A DNA stretch of 64,000 nt from Martinezella dioscoreae (lineage in GTDB: Bacteria > Pseudomonadota > Alphaproteobacteria > Rhizobiales > Rhizobiaceae): the NCBI RefSeq assembly GCF_009176305.1, contig NZ_BLAJ01000001.1, positions 496,001-560,000 of the forward strand, given 5' to 3'. Position 1 is the first letter of the stretch, and the number at the start of each line of letters is the position of its first letter. Position numbers and translations under genes: made by a program. Below, piece by piece: positions 1 through 7,651 of this stretch. The notes under the pieces are model-generated. The model was not told where the DNA came from. It was given only the letters and a program-made list of their open reading frames with translations, and ran no database searches.

Positions 1-936
1 ATGTCCCTTCTCGTCCATCCAGTCGGAAAGGCCGGTAATCATCTCCTCGACGATCTTGAAGCCATAGGTCATGGCTGCCGTGCAGACCTGCACGTTGCCG
101 GCGCCGAGCGCGAGGAATTCCGCTGCATCGCGCCAGGTGGTGATGCCGCCGATGCCCGATATCGGCAGGCCATAGGTTTCAGGATCGCGGGCTATCTCGG
201 CCACCATGTTGAGCGCGATCGGCTTCACCGCCGGGCCGCAATAGCCGCCATGGCTGCCCTTGCCGCCGACAGTCGGGTTCGGAGCGAAATTGTCGAGATC
301 GACCGAGACGATCGAGTTGATCGTATTGATCAGCGACACGGCATCGGTGCCGCCGGCCTTGGCGGCTCGGGCAGGTTTGCGGATATCGGTGATATTGGGC
401 GTCAGCTTGGTGATGACGGGCATGCGCGTGTACTGCTTACACCAGCGCACGACCATTTCGATATATTCCGGCACCTGTCCGACTGCGGAACCCATGCCGC
501 GCTCGGACATGCCGTGGGGACAGCCGAAATTGAGCTCGATGCCGTCGGCTTCCGTTTCCTCGACCAGCGGCAGGATCGCCTTCCAGGCATCCTCGACGCA
601 GGGGACCATGATCGAGGCGATCAGCGCGCGATCCGGCCAGTTCTTCTTCACCTGCTTCATTTCGCGCAGGTTGGTATAGAGGTCGCGGTCGGTGATCAGC
701 TCGATGTTGTTGAGACCGAGCAGACGTCGGTCGGCGCCCCAGATCGCGCCGTAGCGCGGGCCGTTGACGTTGACGACTGGTGGACCTTCTTCACCGAGCG
801 TCTTCCAGACGACGCCGCCCCAGCCCGCCTTGAACGCGCGCTCGACGTTATAGGCCTTGTCGGTCGGCGGCGCGGAGGCCAGCCAGAACGGGTTCGGAGA
901 CTTGATGCCAACGAAATTATTGCGGAGATCAGCCAT
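1..936 (-). CDS. preA: NAD-dependent dihydropyrimidine dehydrogenase subunit PreA (partial, 3' end outside window)
   Basis: Catalytic subunit that reduces uracil/thymine to the 5,6-dihydro form, the first step of reductive pyrimidine breakdown. The 312 codons present begin MADLRNNFVGIKSPNPFWLA and read as a dihydroorotate-dehydrogenase-like FMN TIM barrel, with the segment NFGCPHGMSERGMG near the catalytic cysteine loop. The C-terminal ferredoxin-type 4Fe-4S domain expected in PreA would lie beyond base 1. The ATG at 936 follows an AGGAGA Shine-Dalgarno. It lies 13 bases behind preT in the same direction, so the two are co-transcribed. The family call is strong; completeness cannot be judged. 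Confidence 0.93.
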   Translation of the reverse strand, partial: MADLRNNFVGIKSPNPFWLASAPPTDKAYNVERAFKAGWGGVVWKTLGEEGPPVVNVNGPRYGAIWGADRRLLGLNNIELITDRDLYTNLREMKQVKKNWPDRALIASIMVPCVEDAWKAILPLVEETEADGIELNFGCPHGMSERGMGSAVGQVPEYIEMVVRWCKQYTRMPVITKLTPNITDIRKPARAAKAGGTDAVSLINTINSIVSVDLDNFAPNPTVGGKGSHGGYCGPAVKPIALNMVAEIARDPETYGLPISGIGGITTWRDAAEFLALGAGNVQVCTAAMTYGFKIVEEMITGLSDWMDEKGH

Positions 937-949
937 ATCGGTTCTCCTT

Positions 950-2308
950 TCAGGCGACTGCAGCGGCCGGCGTGGCGGCAGCGAGCGCACGATTGATGGA
1001 TTCGGCCGCGTCGCGACCCTGTGCTACGGCCGAGACCGTCAGGTCGTCGCCGCCAGCCACGCAGTCGCCACCGGCCCATACGCCTTCGATCGAGGTCCGG
1101 CCTTCGCCATCGATGGCGATACGGCCGGATTCCATGCGCAGCGCGCCGAGGCCTGAGGCTTCGAACGTCTGGCCGATCGCCTTGAAGATCTGGTCGGCGG
1201 CAATGACGCCGACATCGCCGGTGCCAACGAGCTTGCCGTCACGCAGTTCGGTATATTCGACCTCGATGCCAGCGACCTTGCCGTCCTTGTCAAGGATGCG
1301 CTTCGGCGCGAGCCAATGGCGGATGATGACGCCCTTGGAGGCGGCCAGATCCTGCTCGAATTCCGAGGCGTTCATGTGTTCCTTGCCGCGGCGATAACAG
1401 ATCGTCACCTCTTCGGCGCCAAGCAGTTTTGCCTGCACGGCTGCGTCGATCGCGGTCATGCCACCGCCGAGAACGACGACGCGGCGGCCGATGGCGATAT
1501 CGGCCTTGTTGCTGGCCTGGCGCAGTTCGGCGATGTAGGCGACGGCATCAGCTACGCCCTCGAGATCCTCGCCTTCGGCGCGCAGCGCGTTGACGCCGGC
1601 TAGGCCGAGGCCGAGGAAGACGGCGTCATATTGCTGAGAGAGGTCGGAAAGGCTGAAATCGCGGCCGAGTGCCTGGCCGTTTTTCACCTCGATACCGCCG
1701 ATGGCGAGCACATAGTCGACTTCCTTTTGCGCGAAGTCGTCGACGGCCTTATAGGTTGCGATGCCATATTCATTCAGGCCGCCGGCCTTCTCGCGGGCAT
1801 CGAAGATGGTAACGTCATGACCCTTGACCGCAAGACGGTGTGCGCAGGCAAGACCGGCCGGACCGGCGCCGATGACGGCGATCTTCTTGCCGGTGGATTC
1901 GGCGCGCGTATAGAACTGCTTGTTCTCAGCCATCGCCGTATCGGTTGCATAGCGCTGCAGACGGCCAATCTCGACCGGGCGCTCCTCGGCAGTATTGCGC
2001 ACGCAAGCCTGCTCACAGAGCTGTTCGGTGGGACAGACGCGGGCGCACATGCCGCCGAGGATGTTCTGATCGAAGATCGTTTTCGCCGAGCCGATGGGAT
2101 TGCCCGTGGAGATCTGGCGGATGAACATCGGAATGTCGATGGAGGTGGGACAGGCCGTCATGCACGGCGCGTCGTAGCAGAAATAGCAGCGGTCGGATGC
2201 GACCAGCGCCTCATGCTTGGTGAGGCGCGGGTGAAGATCGGAAAAGTTTGCATCATATTCGGCGGGCGTGAGCCTGCCTTTATGAATCCCAGTTTCCAGT
2301 CGTCCCAT
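950..2308 (-). CDS. preT: NAD-dependent dihydropyrimidine dehydrogenase subunit PreT
   Basis: Electron-input subunit (452 aa) that takes electrons from NADH and passes them through FAD and Fe-S clusters to PreA. The N-terminal 110 residues carry two cysteine groups (C41, C44, C49, C53 and C88, C92, C98, C102) as in the GltD/DPD N-terminal 4Fe-4S domain. A FAD-binding GAGPAGLACA motif follows near 147-156 and a second Rossmann motif, VLGGGMTAIDAA, lies in the C-terminal half. It is the promoter-proximal gene of the preT-preA operon. Related glutamate synthase small subunits share this fold, but adjacency to preA decides the call. Confidence 0.93.
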   Translation of the reverse strand: MGRLETGIHKGRLTPAEYDANFSDLHPRLTKHEALVASDRCYFCYDAPCMTACPTSIDIPMFIRQISTGNPIGSAKTIFDQNILGGMCARVCPTEQLCEQACVRNTAEERPVEIGRLQRYATDTAMAENKQFYTRAESTGKKIAVIGAGPAGLACAHRLAVKGHDVTIFDAREKAGGLNEYGIATYKAVDDFAQKEVDYVLAIGGIEVKNGQALGRDFSLSDLSQQYDAVFLGLGLAGVNALRAEGEDLEGVADAVAYIAELRQASNKADIAIGRRVVVLGGGMTAIDAAVQAKLLGAEEVTICYRRGKEHMNASEFEQDLAASKGVIIRHWLAPKRILDKDGKVAGIEVEYTELRDGKLVGTGDVGVIAADQIFKAIGQTFEASGLGALRMESGRIAIDGEGRTSIEGVWAGGDCVAGGDDLTVSAVAQGRDAAESINRALAAATPAAAVA

Positions 2309-2618
2309 TGAAGTTCCCTCTTATAGTAAACGGCTAGTACTGGAACGGTAACTCAGCTTAAAAAATTTATCAAACGGTAAAATTTTGATCGCAAAGCGTG
2401 CCTCGATACGCCTTCCTGTGGGAGAACGAGAACGTTTTCGATCACTGGAGCTTTTATCTTAAAGATATGATTTAAATAGTTTTTCTTCTTTTCCGCACGC
2501 GGTTCGGAAAGATTTGAGGCACGACAATGACTGCGAGCGCCTGTCTGCAATTGGAGGGACGCCATGTCAGAGGCTGTGCTGAAATGTAAAAAGTTGATGA
2601 ATTTTTTTGGATCTGGGT

Positions 2619-2643
2619 GGAACCAAGGCTTTGCAGCATCGTT
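2619..2643 (+). promoter_or_regulatory. EcfG (RpoE2) promoter of the candidate small RNA
   Basis: GGAAC at 2619-2623, a 16-base spacer and CGTT at 2640-2643 match the rhizobial EcfG/RpoE2 consensus GGAAC-N16/17-CGTT exactly. Transcription should start near 2649-2651, just before the first RNA helix. No coding gene follows rightward, only the structured region and its terminator. Confidence 0.72.
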
Positions 2644-2649
2644 ATGTCG

Positions 2650-2770
2650 ATGTCCTGATGATGATCGCATCTCCTGATGCACGCCCAATACGTCTCAGGA
2701 CTCTACTCACGGTCCCCTCCCGATGAGTGCAAAGCAGCCAGTGCGCCGCCCTCGCACTGGCTGTTTTATT
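2650..2770 (+). ncRNA. Candidate EcfG-dependent trans-acting small RNA with C-rich (anti-SD) loop
   Basis: Predicted transcript of about 120 nt. Visible structure: a 7-bp helix GTCCTGA/TCAGGAC (2652-2658 with 2695-2701) enclosing a 5-bp hairpin GCATC/GATGC (2667-2680) with loop TCCT; a 5-bp hairpin ACTCA/TGAGT (2705-2728) whose 14-base loop contains CCCCTCCC; and a perfect 11-bp terminator stem (2735-2763) followed by TTTTATT. A CU-rich loop complementary to Shine-Dalgarno sequences is a hallmark of many alphaproteobacterial sRNAs. Its position next to the EcfG locus suggests a stress-induced post-transcriptional repressor. The family is not identified, and no expression data can be seen from sequence. 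Confidence 0.6.
2735..2770 (+). terminator. Intrinsic terminator of the candidate small RNA
   Basis: A perfect 11-bp stem CAGCCAGTGCG / CGCACTGGCTG with a 7-base loop is followed by TTTTATT on the + strand. On the opposite strand the stem is followed only by CTTTGC, so rightward termination is favoured. Weak termination of the leftward kinase transcript is possible. Confidence 0.72.
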
Positions 2771-2786
2771 GTGCTCCCGCCGGCCG

Positions 2787-3818
2787 CTAGCGGCGTCTTA
2801 GGATTTCATATTCAGTTTCGGGAATGGTGAGCCGATAGCCGATGCTGCCGTCGTCAATGGCGAAGTCTGCGCGGCCATTCATGGACGTCGGCACGACGCG
2901 TTCAAGCACCGTGCGGCTGAAGCTATTGTCCTCGAATTCATGGTCAGCGGGCGCGTAGAAACGCTCAGACCAGGCGACCTCAATCGCCTTCTTGCCGTCG
3001 AGCTCGGCTTCCTTGCAATTCAACGTGATGCTGGTGGCGCCGGTCGAGATGGCGCCATGCGAGGCGGAATTGACGATGAGCTCGTGCAGAGCAAGCCCCA
3101 GATGCACGGCGGCATTGGGCGTCAGATGTGCGTTGATGCCGTAGATCGGCATGGGCACGCCTGCATCGGGCCAATAGGGGGCGAACTGCTTTTCCGCCAG
3201 TTCGAACAAATATGCACCGCGCCAGCTGGAATCCGTGATGAGATCCTGCGAATTCGACAGGGATTGCAGACGGCCGCGGAATTTGATGAGGAAATTGTCG
3301 ACGGAAAGCGTGTGGCGGGCGGTCTGCGTGGCGATACCCTGAATGATGGCGAGCAGGTTCTTGGAGCGATGCGACAGTTCGCGCAGCAGCGACTTCAGCA
3401 CTTTTTCGCGGTGGCGGCTCTCGGTGATTTCGGAGATGACAGACAGCACGCCTTGCGGCTTGCGCCCGCCGATGCGTTCCATTTTCAGCTCGTAGATCCG
3501 TGCGCCGTCGCCGCTGGCGATCTCAACCTCGGCGGTTGCTGGCTTGCCGCTTTCGAGCACGCCCCGTTTCAAACGCAAGAGGTGCTCGCCATCCTTTTCT
3601 CCAAAGAGATGCGAGTCATTACCGCCCATGACGACAGACGATTGCAGATGGTCCGGCAGATTGTCGGCATAACGGATCGAAAGATTTACATCCTGGAACA
3701 GGATGGACACACTGGCGCTCGCAAGCGCCCGCTCCATCAGAGCGGCTTTGCCTTCCAAGCTCAAAGGCGCGCCGGGTAATGGTTCAGACGTATTCACCGG
3801 CTTGCCTTTCACACGCAT
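2787..3818 (-). CDS. rsiC: HWE-family sensor histidine kinase of the general stress response
   Basis: 343 aa kinase expected to control PhyR phosphorylation. A PAS-like segment occupies roughly 30-135. The H-box LRELSHRSKNLLAIIQGIA places the phospho-acceptor at His150. The HWE-type ATPase follows, with its N-box LHELIVNSASHGA near 245-257. No membrane segment is seen, so it should be a cytoplasmic sensor. It lies beside phyR-nepR-ecfG, as rsiC does in Sinorhizobium meliloti (recalled synteny). Its own promoter at 3920-3944 matches the EcfG consensus, predicting feedback. The symbol is by position and family, not proven orthology. Confidence 0.85.
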   Translation of the reverse strand: MRVKGKPVNTSEPLPGAPLSLEGKAALMERALASASVSILFQDVNLSIRYADNLPDHLQSSVVMGGNDSHLFGEKDGEHLLRLKRGVLESGKPATAEVEIASGDGARIYELKMERIGGRKPQGVLSVISEITESRHREKVLKSLLRELSHRSKNLLAIIQGIATQTARHTLSVDNFLIKFRGRLQSLSNSQDLITDSSWRGAYLFELAEKQFAPYWPDAGVPMPIYGINAHLTPNAAVHLGLALHELIVNSASHGAISTGATSITLNCKEAELDGKKAIEVAWSERFYAPADHEFEDNSFSRTVLERVVPTSMNGRADFAIDDGSIGYRLTIPETEYEILRRR

Positions 3819-3919
3819 TTCGAGAACCCCGCCGATAGGGCATTCTCACTCGTAACAACTTGAACCGACCTATAGAACCGCCCCGGATAACAGTCGGTAA
3901 ACCGGCCGTTTCGAACCCA

Positions 3920-3944
3920 AACGCCCGGTTATGGTCTTTGTTCC
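3920..3944 (-). promoter_or_regulatory. EcfG promoter of the HWE kinase gene
   Basis: On the minus strand GGAAC (3944-3940), a 16-base spacer and CGTT (3923-3920) match the EcfG consensus exactly. It sits in the 147-base gap between the phyR stop and the kinase start, giving a leader of about 95 bases. The 5' part of the phyR-proximal inverted repeat near 3899-3932 overlaps it. Confidence 0.72.
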
Positions 3945-3965
3945 GCCATGGGGTTTTCACTTGGA

Positions 3966-4763
3966 TCAGGCGGCCACCTTTGTGGTTTCGTTAAAGAAGA
4001 GTGCCTGGCTGATGAGGGCCTTCACCATGTCTGGATTGAAAGGCTTGGTCACGAGGAAAGTCGGCTCCGGCCGCTCGCCGGTCAGCAGCCGCTCGGGGAA
4101 AGCCGTGATGAAGATGACCGGGATGCTGGCGGTCTTGAGGATGTCGTTGACTGCATCGATGCCCGAACTGCCGTCGGCGAGCTGGATGTCGGCAAGCACC
4201 ATGCTCGGCTTCGTCGCATTATAAAGAGCGACGGCTTCGGCGTGGGTGCGGGCAATGCCGGTGACGCGGTGTCCGAGACTCTCCACCATCTGCTCGATGT
4301 CCATTGCGATCAGCGGCTCATCCTCGATGATCATGATATCCGTTGCCACCTGGCGCGAGATTTCCTGGGAGGCGGTATCGAGCAGGTGCATGGCATCGCT
4401 TTCAGAGACATCGAGAATATCGGCGATCTCGCCGAGGCGGAAACTTTCGACAGATGCGAGCAGGAAAGCCTGACGCGCAAGTGGCGAGACCTTGGAAAGG
4501 TTTACGGATGCGCGCTGTTCCCAGGCGAAAGGTGAGGCCGGTTCAGGAATCTGAAGTGTCACGGAACCGAACAGCTTCGTGAACAGTTTATAGAGTGCGA
4601 CGCGGTCGCTGTCGGTGTCCGGAAAGATGGATATGTCGGCGATGATGGCTTCCAAAACCGCAGCAACATAGGCGTCCCCCGACGTCTGTGTTCCGGTCAA
4701 AGCACGTGAATAACGCCGCAAATACGGAAGATGCGGCGCAATGCGTGTGGAAAGTGTCATCAA
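3966..4763 (-). CDS. phyR: PhyR anti-anti-sigma response regulator
   Basis: 265 aa master regulator of the general stress response. Residues 1-135 form an ECF-sigma-like domain (sigma-2-like RRYSRALTG, sigma-4-like VESFRLGEIADILDVS). From about 140 a receiver domain follows, with acidic pocket E147/D148, phospho-acceptor D192 in VLADIQLADGS and K in VTKPFNPD. When phosphorylated, the sigma-like domain binds NepR and frees EcfG. It is transcribed divergently from nepR-ecfG from an exact EcfG promoter at 4823-4847. The domain order (sigma-like, then receiver) is diagnostic of PhyR. Confidence 0.95.
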   Translation of the reverse strand: MMTLSTRIAPHLPYLRRYSRALTGTQTSGDAYVAAVLEAIIADISIFPDTDSDRVALYKLFTKLFGSVTLQIPEPASPFAWEQRASVNLSKVSPLARQAFLLASVESFRLGEIADILDVSESDAMHLLDTASQEISRQVATDIMIIEDEPLIAMDIEQMVESLGHRVTGIARTHAEAVALYNATKPSMVLADIQLADGSSGIDAVNDILKTASIPVIFITAFPERLLTGERPEPTFLVTKPFNPDMVKALISQALFFNETTKVAA

Positions 4764-4822
4764 TGGCTCCCGCCTCTATCAAATTCTAATTAAATACAGC
4801 CCGGAGGCCGCAATGACTAACA

Positions 4823-4847
4823 AACGTCAGTTGAGTAAAAAAGTTCC
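4823..4847 (-). promoter_or_regulatory. EcfG promoter of phyR
   Basis: On the minus strand GGAAC (4847-4843), N16, CGTT (4826-4823) is an exact consensus match about 60 bases upstream of the phyR ATG. Only eight bases separate it from the opposite-facing GGAAC of nepR-ecfG, so the two promoters are back to back. Confidence 0.8.
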
Positions 4848-4855
4848 TCTTTGTC

Positions 4856-4880
4856 GGAACTTTTTTTAGGCAGTCGCATT
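4856..4880 (+). promoter_or_regulatory. EcfG promoter of nepR-ecfG
   Basis: GGAAC (4856-4860), a 16-base T-rich spacer and CATT (4877-4880) fit GGAAC-N18-TT. It predicts that EcfG autoactivates the nepR-ecfG operon, as known for rhizobial RpoE2. Confidence 0.75.
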
Positions 4881-5021
4881 ACAATGCTTACAATCGGACG
4901 ACCTCAACCTTTACGATTCGTTAGGCAACTGTTTTGAATGAGGTCAACCGCTCTCCCAAACGGGGAGGCAAGGGCGCGCCTTATCCATGAACGCGAGACA
5001 ATTGAGAAGCGAGCAGGCCAA

Positions 5022-5228
5022 ATGACCATCCAGAATCATGAGGACGCAGATAAGAAGGCATCGGACCTGCGTGCGATGGATATCCTCGACCCCAACAATC
5101 AGATCGGCAACCGGCTCCGTTCGTTCTATTCCGCCATGCAGGACGAAGCCATTCCTGATCGCTTCCTGGATCTTTTGGAGAAGCTCGATCAAGCCGAACG
5201 CTTGGCCTCCGCAAAGGTCTCCGAATAG
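5022..5228 (+). CDS. nepR: NepR anti-sigma factor
   Basis: Small anti-sigma factor (68 aa from the ATG at 5022) that sequesters EcfG until phosphorylated PhyR captures it. The conserved core is IGNRLRSFYSAMQDEAIPDR followed by FLDLLEKLDQA, the two-helix NepR signature. An in-frame ATG at 4938 would add 28 residues with no NepR-like content. The internal start has only a weak GAGCAGG-type ribosome site, so the start is uncertain. It ends 11 bases before ecfG and shares its transcript. Equivalent to RsiA1 of S. meliloti. Confidence 0.9.
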   Translation: MTIQNHEDADKKASDLRAMDILDPNNQIGNRLRSFYSAMQDEAIPDRFLDLLEKLDQAERLASAKVSE

Positions 5229-5239
5229 GAGGTGGCGCC

Positions 5240-5791
5240 ATGGAAACGCAAACGAGCTTCAAGCGCGAACTTCTCGCCGCCCTCCCGAGCCTCCGAGCCT
5301 TTGCCATTTCTCTGACCGGCCGCCACGATCGAGCCGACGATCTTGTTCAGGACACGATCATGAAGGCCTGGGCGAAGCAGGACCATTTCGAGATGGGCAC
5401 CAATATGAAGGCCTGGCTCTTCACCATCCTGCGCAACGAGCTCTACAGCCAGATGCGCAAGAGCGGCCGTGAAGTGCAGGACAGCGACGGCGTATTCACC
5501 GAATCGATGGCGACGCATCCCTCGCAATATGGCGCCGTAGACCTGCAGGATTTCCGCAAGGCATTGGACCAGCTGCCGCCCGATCAGCGCGAAGCCATCA
5601 TCCTGGTGGGCGCATCCGGATTTTCCTATGAGGAGGCAGCCGAGATTTGCGGCTGCGCAGTCGGCACCATCAAGAGCCGCGTCAACCGCGCGCGCCAGCG
5701 GCTGCAGGAATTGTTGGATATTTCCGGTGAGGCCGATTTCGGCCCGGATGCCACGTCTGCACCGCTGACGTCCAAAGCATTCGCTTTCTAA
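5240..5791 (+). CDS. ecfG: EcfG/RpoE2 general stress ECF sigma factor
   Basis: 183 aa group ECF15 sigma factor directing RNA polymerase to GGAAC...CGTT promoters. Region 2 is seen at about 25-80 (DRADDLVQDTIMKAWAK, then MKAWLFTILRNELYSQMRK). Region 4 is at about 105-160 (LPPDQREAIILVGASGFSYE, then GCAVGTIKSRVNRARQRL). An AGGAGGT ribosome site lies eight bases ahead of the ATG, directly after nepR, so antisigma and sigma are translated from one mRNA. A strong terminator follows. At least five matching promoters lie within 4.2 kb. Confidence 0.95.
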   Translation: METQTSFKRELLAALPSLRAFAISLTGRHDRADDLVQDTIMKAWAKQDHFEMGTNMKAWLFTILRNELYSQMRKSGREVQDSDGVFTESMATHPSQYGAVDLQDFRKALDQLPPDQREAIILVGASGFSYEEAAEICGCAVGTIKSRVNRARQRLQELLDISGEADFGPDATSAPLTSKAFAF

Positions 5792-5792
5792 G

Positions 5793-5824
5793 AAAAGGCC
5801 CGGTGCTATCGACCGAGCCTTTTC
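5793..5824 (+). terminator. Intrinsic terminator of nepR-ecfG
   Basis: AAAAGGC-C-CGGT pairs with ACCG-A-GCCTTTT across a 7-base loop (one internal mismatch), and the 3' arm ends in TTTT directly after the ecfG stop codon. Confidence 0.8.
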
Positions 5825-5930
5825 TCGTTCCGACCGATTTCTACGGTTTTCATGCCTTTTGCGGCAGCCCGTCAGTGAAGAGCGGATTCAACTCCGCCTT
5901 GTCGGCCCTTTTACGCTCATGAATGCCGGT

Positions 5931-6335
5931 TCAATCGTCCTCGTCGCGCGTACCGAACAGATTGCCGAAGAGAAGAGCGGCGGCAATGGCCGCAGTCATC
6001 AGCGGTTGCTTGCGTACGAGGCCGAGCGCTGCGGCCGCTACAGATTCCATCGCCAGCACACGCTCTCTGGCCTGCCGTTTCTCCTGCTGGTTGATGATGG
6101 CCATAATGACGAGGACGATCAGCCCGAGCAGCAGAGCGCCTGCCGCTATCAGCAGCGCCGAAACCGCAGCATCGTAGATCGTCGCAAGCCAGATGGCAGC
6201 CGCGATCAGGGCGAAGGCATAGGCCGTCAGCAGCAGGAGGACGGCAATGGCAATGAAAATACCGTTGCGCTTGGTCCGCGCAACGGTACGGTTGAACGTG
6301 CCTGACAGAAGTAGGCCGAGGATCGGAGCGATCAT
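5931..6335 (-). CDS. YqjE-like (phage holin superfamily) membrane protein
   Basis: 134 aa integral membrane protein with two strong adjacent hydrophobic helices (about 26-52 and 57-86), a basic/charged linker NQQEKRQARER and a third weaker hydrophobic segment near 112-126. It starts nine bases after the stop of the DUF883 gene, so both form one operon. Size, topology and partner match E. coli YqjE, which follows YqjD in the same order; this is an analogy, not proven homology. Its biochemical role is unknown. It should be stress-induced from the upstream EcfG promoter. Confidence 0.7.
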   Translation of the reverse strand: MIAPILGLLLSGTFNRTVARTKRNGIFIAIAVLLLLTAYAFALIAAAIWLATIYDAAVSALLIAAGALLLGLIVLVIMAIINQQEKRQARERVLAMESVAAAALGLVRKQPLMTAAIAAALLFGNLFGTRDEDD

Positions 6336-6344
6336 CCCGCCACC

Positions 6345-6695
6345 CTAGCGGCGAGACAAAAGCAGGGCGACGGCAAGGCCGAAGGCGGCAGCCGCGCCGA
6401 TGGTGGCGACGGGATGCTGGCGTACAGTTCTGCGCACTTCACGCGAGCCCCTTGCATAGCCGCGCTGCAAATCGTGCAGCAATTCTTCACCGCGGACAGC
6501 GAGATCATCAAGTCCCGACTCGGCATTTGCGCGCCATTTCTTGCTTTGCTTTGCGCCATTCTCGCCGATCAGCTTGGCAAAGGCCGCAACTTCTTCGCGC
6601 AGCGAGTCGATCTGTTCTTCGATGGTTGCTTCGACATCATGCAGGCTGCTGCCATTGCGCTTGCCGCGCGTCGAATGGAGGAAGGATGTGGCCAT
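6345..6695 (-). CDS. DUF883 family (ElaB/YqjD-like) membrane-anchored stress protein
   Basis: 116 aa protein. An amphipathic, helical N-terminal part (about 18-85, with EEQIDSLREEVAAFAKLIGE) is followed by RRTVRQHPVATIG and a single C-terminal membrane helix ending in basic LLSRR. This is the architecture of YqjD/ElaB, tail-anchored inner-membrane proteins that bind ribosomes in stationary-phase E. coli (family knowledge). First gene of a two-gene operon with the YqjE-like gene. A GGAAC-N17-CGTT promoter at 6814-6839 puts it in the EcfG regulon. Confidence 0.8.
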   Translation of the reverse strand: MATSFLHSTRGKRNGSSLHDVEATIEEQIDSLREEVAAFAKLIGENGAKQSKKWRANAESGLDDLAVRGEELLHDLQRGYARGSREVRRTVRQHPVATIGAAAAFGLAVALLLSRR

Positions 6696-6813
6696 GTTCA
6701 GCTCCCTTTCGCTTTGGGCGCCCCTTGGGGCACCTGTTTTCGTGATGATCGGGATTTTTCCGACACACCAGAATATTCCACGCTCGGAACATCGATTCCG
6801 ACCGCGTCATCTC

Positions 6814-6839
6814 AACGCGCGGATGCAACAAAAAGTTCC
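6814..6839 (-). promoter_or_regulatory. EcfG promoter of the yqjDE-like operon
   Basis: On the minus strand GGAAC (6839-6835), a 17-base spacer and CGTT (6817-6814) match the EcfG consensus, about 120 bases before the DUF883 start codon. The next gene on the right is the end of hmuV, so the promoter lies correctly in the gap. Confidence 0.72.
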
Positions 6840-6852
6840 GGATGTGCGGGCG

Positions 6853-7644
6853 TCAATCGGCCAGTGCGCTATGGGCGAGAACGAAGGGAGCACCGTCGGA
6901 GGGAACGCGGTTGACGCGCAGGTTGCAGCCGAAGACATGCTGCAGGTGCTGGTCCGTCAACACGTCCTTGATCGATCCCGTGGCCTGCAGCCGACCGTTC
7001 TTGAGCAGGACCATCCGGTCGGCGAAAAGCGCGGTCAGGTTGAGATCGTGCATGACGGCGATGACGCCGCCGCCACGCCGGCAGAATTGCCGTGCAAGCG
7101 TCATGATGGTGAGCTGATGGCTGATGTCGAGGCTGGAAACAGGTTCGTCGAGCAGCAGCCAGCAAGGCTTGCCATCAATGACGGGCTCGGAAATCTGGCA
7201 GAGCACGCGCGCGAGCTGGACACGCTGCTGTTCGCCGCCGGAAAGCTCCTGATAGAAGCGGCCTTCGAAGCCGCCGAGATCGACGGCGGCAAGCGCCTCC
7301 GTCGCGATACGATCGGCTTGCTCCGGATGGCTATTGCGGCCGCTGGTCAGGCCCATGCGCACGATCTCGCGGACGGTGAAGGGGAAGGATATCGAGCTTG
7401 CTTGGGGCAGGACGCCGCGCATTTCAGCAAGCTGCCATGGCTCCAGGGCCTTGATTTCAACACCGTTCATATGGATGCCGCCGCTATAGGCGAGCTCGCC
7501 TGAGATGGCTTTCATCGTCGTGGTTTTGCCGGAGCCGTTCGGCCCGCAAATGGCGGTCAGCGTGCCGGCCTCGGCCGTGAAGGATATATCCTGCACGACC
7601 GGTTTGCCGGCAAGCCGGATGCTCAAATTGGAGACATCGATCAT
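6853..7644 (-). CDS. hmuV: Haemin ABC transporter ATP-binding protein HmuV
   Basis: 263 aa ATPase energising haem import across the inner membrane. Walker A is GPNGSGKTT, the signature is ELSGGEQQRVQLARVL and Walker B is WLLLDEP, with a downstream MHDLN switch histidine. The Q-loop region reads GVLPQASSISFPFTVREIVRMG, typical of the haem/siderophore (FecE/BtuD-like) subgroup. The start at 7644 (MIDVSNLSIRL) is preferred over an upstream in-frame extension that would overlap hmuU. Last gene of hmuPSTUV. Confidence 0.93.
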   Translation of the reverse strand: MIDVSNLSIRLAGKPVVQDISFTAEAGTLTAICGPNGSGKTTTMKAISGELAYSGGIHMNGVEIKALEPWQLAEMRGVLPQASSISFPFTVREIVRMGLTSGRNSHPEQADRIATEALAAVDLGGFEGRFYQELSGGEQQRVQLARVLCQISEPVIDGKPCWLLLDEPVSSLDISHQLTIMTLARQFCRRGGGVIAVMHDLNLTALFADRMVLLKNGRLQATGSIKDVLTDQHLQHVFGCNLRVNRVPSDGAPFVLAHSALAD

Positions 7645-7651
7645 CGCGAAC

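Larger units (their letters stand above)
2309..2786. other. Intergenic region holding a candidate stress small RNA
   Basis: These 478 bases between preT and the HWE kinase gene (both leftward) hold no convincing protein gene. The only long reading frame (leftward, 111 codons) has no family resemblance and overlaps the RNA structure. The right half holds a rightward EcfG-type promoter at 2619-2643 and a set of hairpins ending in an intrinsic terminator at 2735-2767, annotated separately. Confidence 0.6.

Noticed and set aside
1..996. Long rightward reading frame at the left edge
   Set aside because: Antisense to preA, whose product is clearly recognisable on the minus strand; it is a frame shadow in GC-rich DNA.
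2353..2688. Leftward 111-codon reading frame between preT and the HWE kinase
   Set aside because: No family resemblance, odd composition, and it overlaps the structured RNA and EcfG promoter on the other strand.
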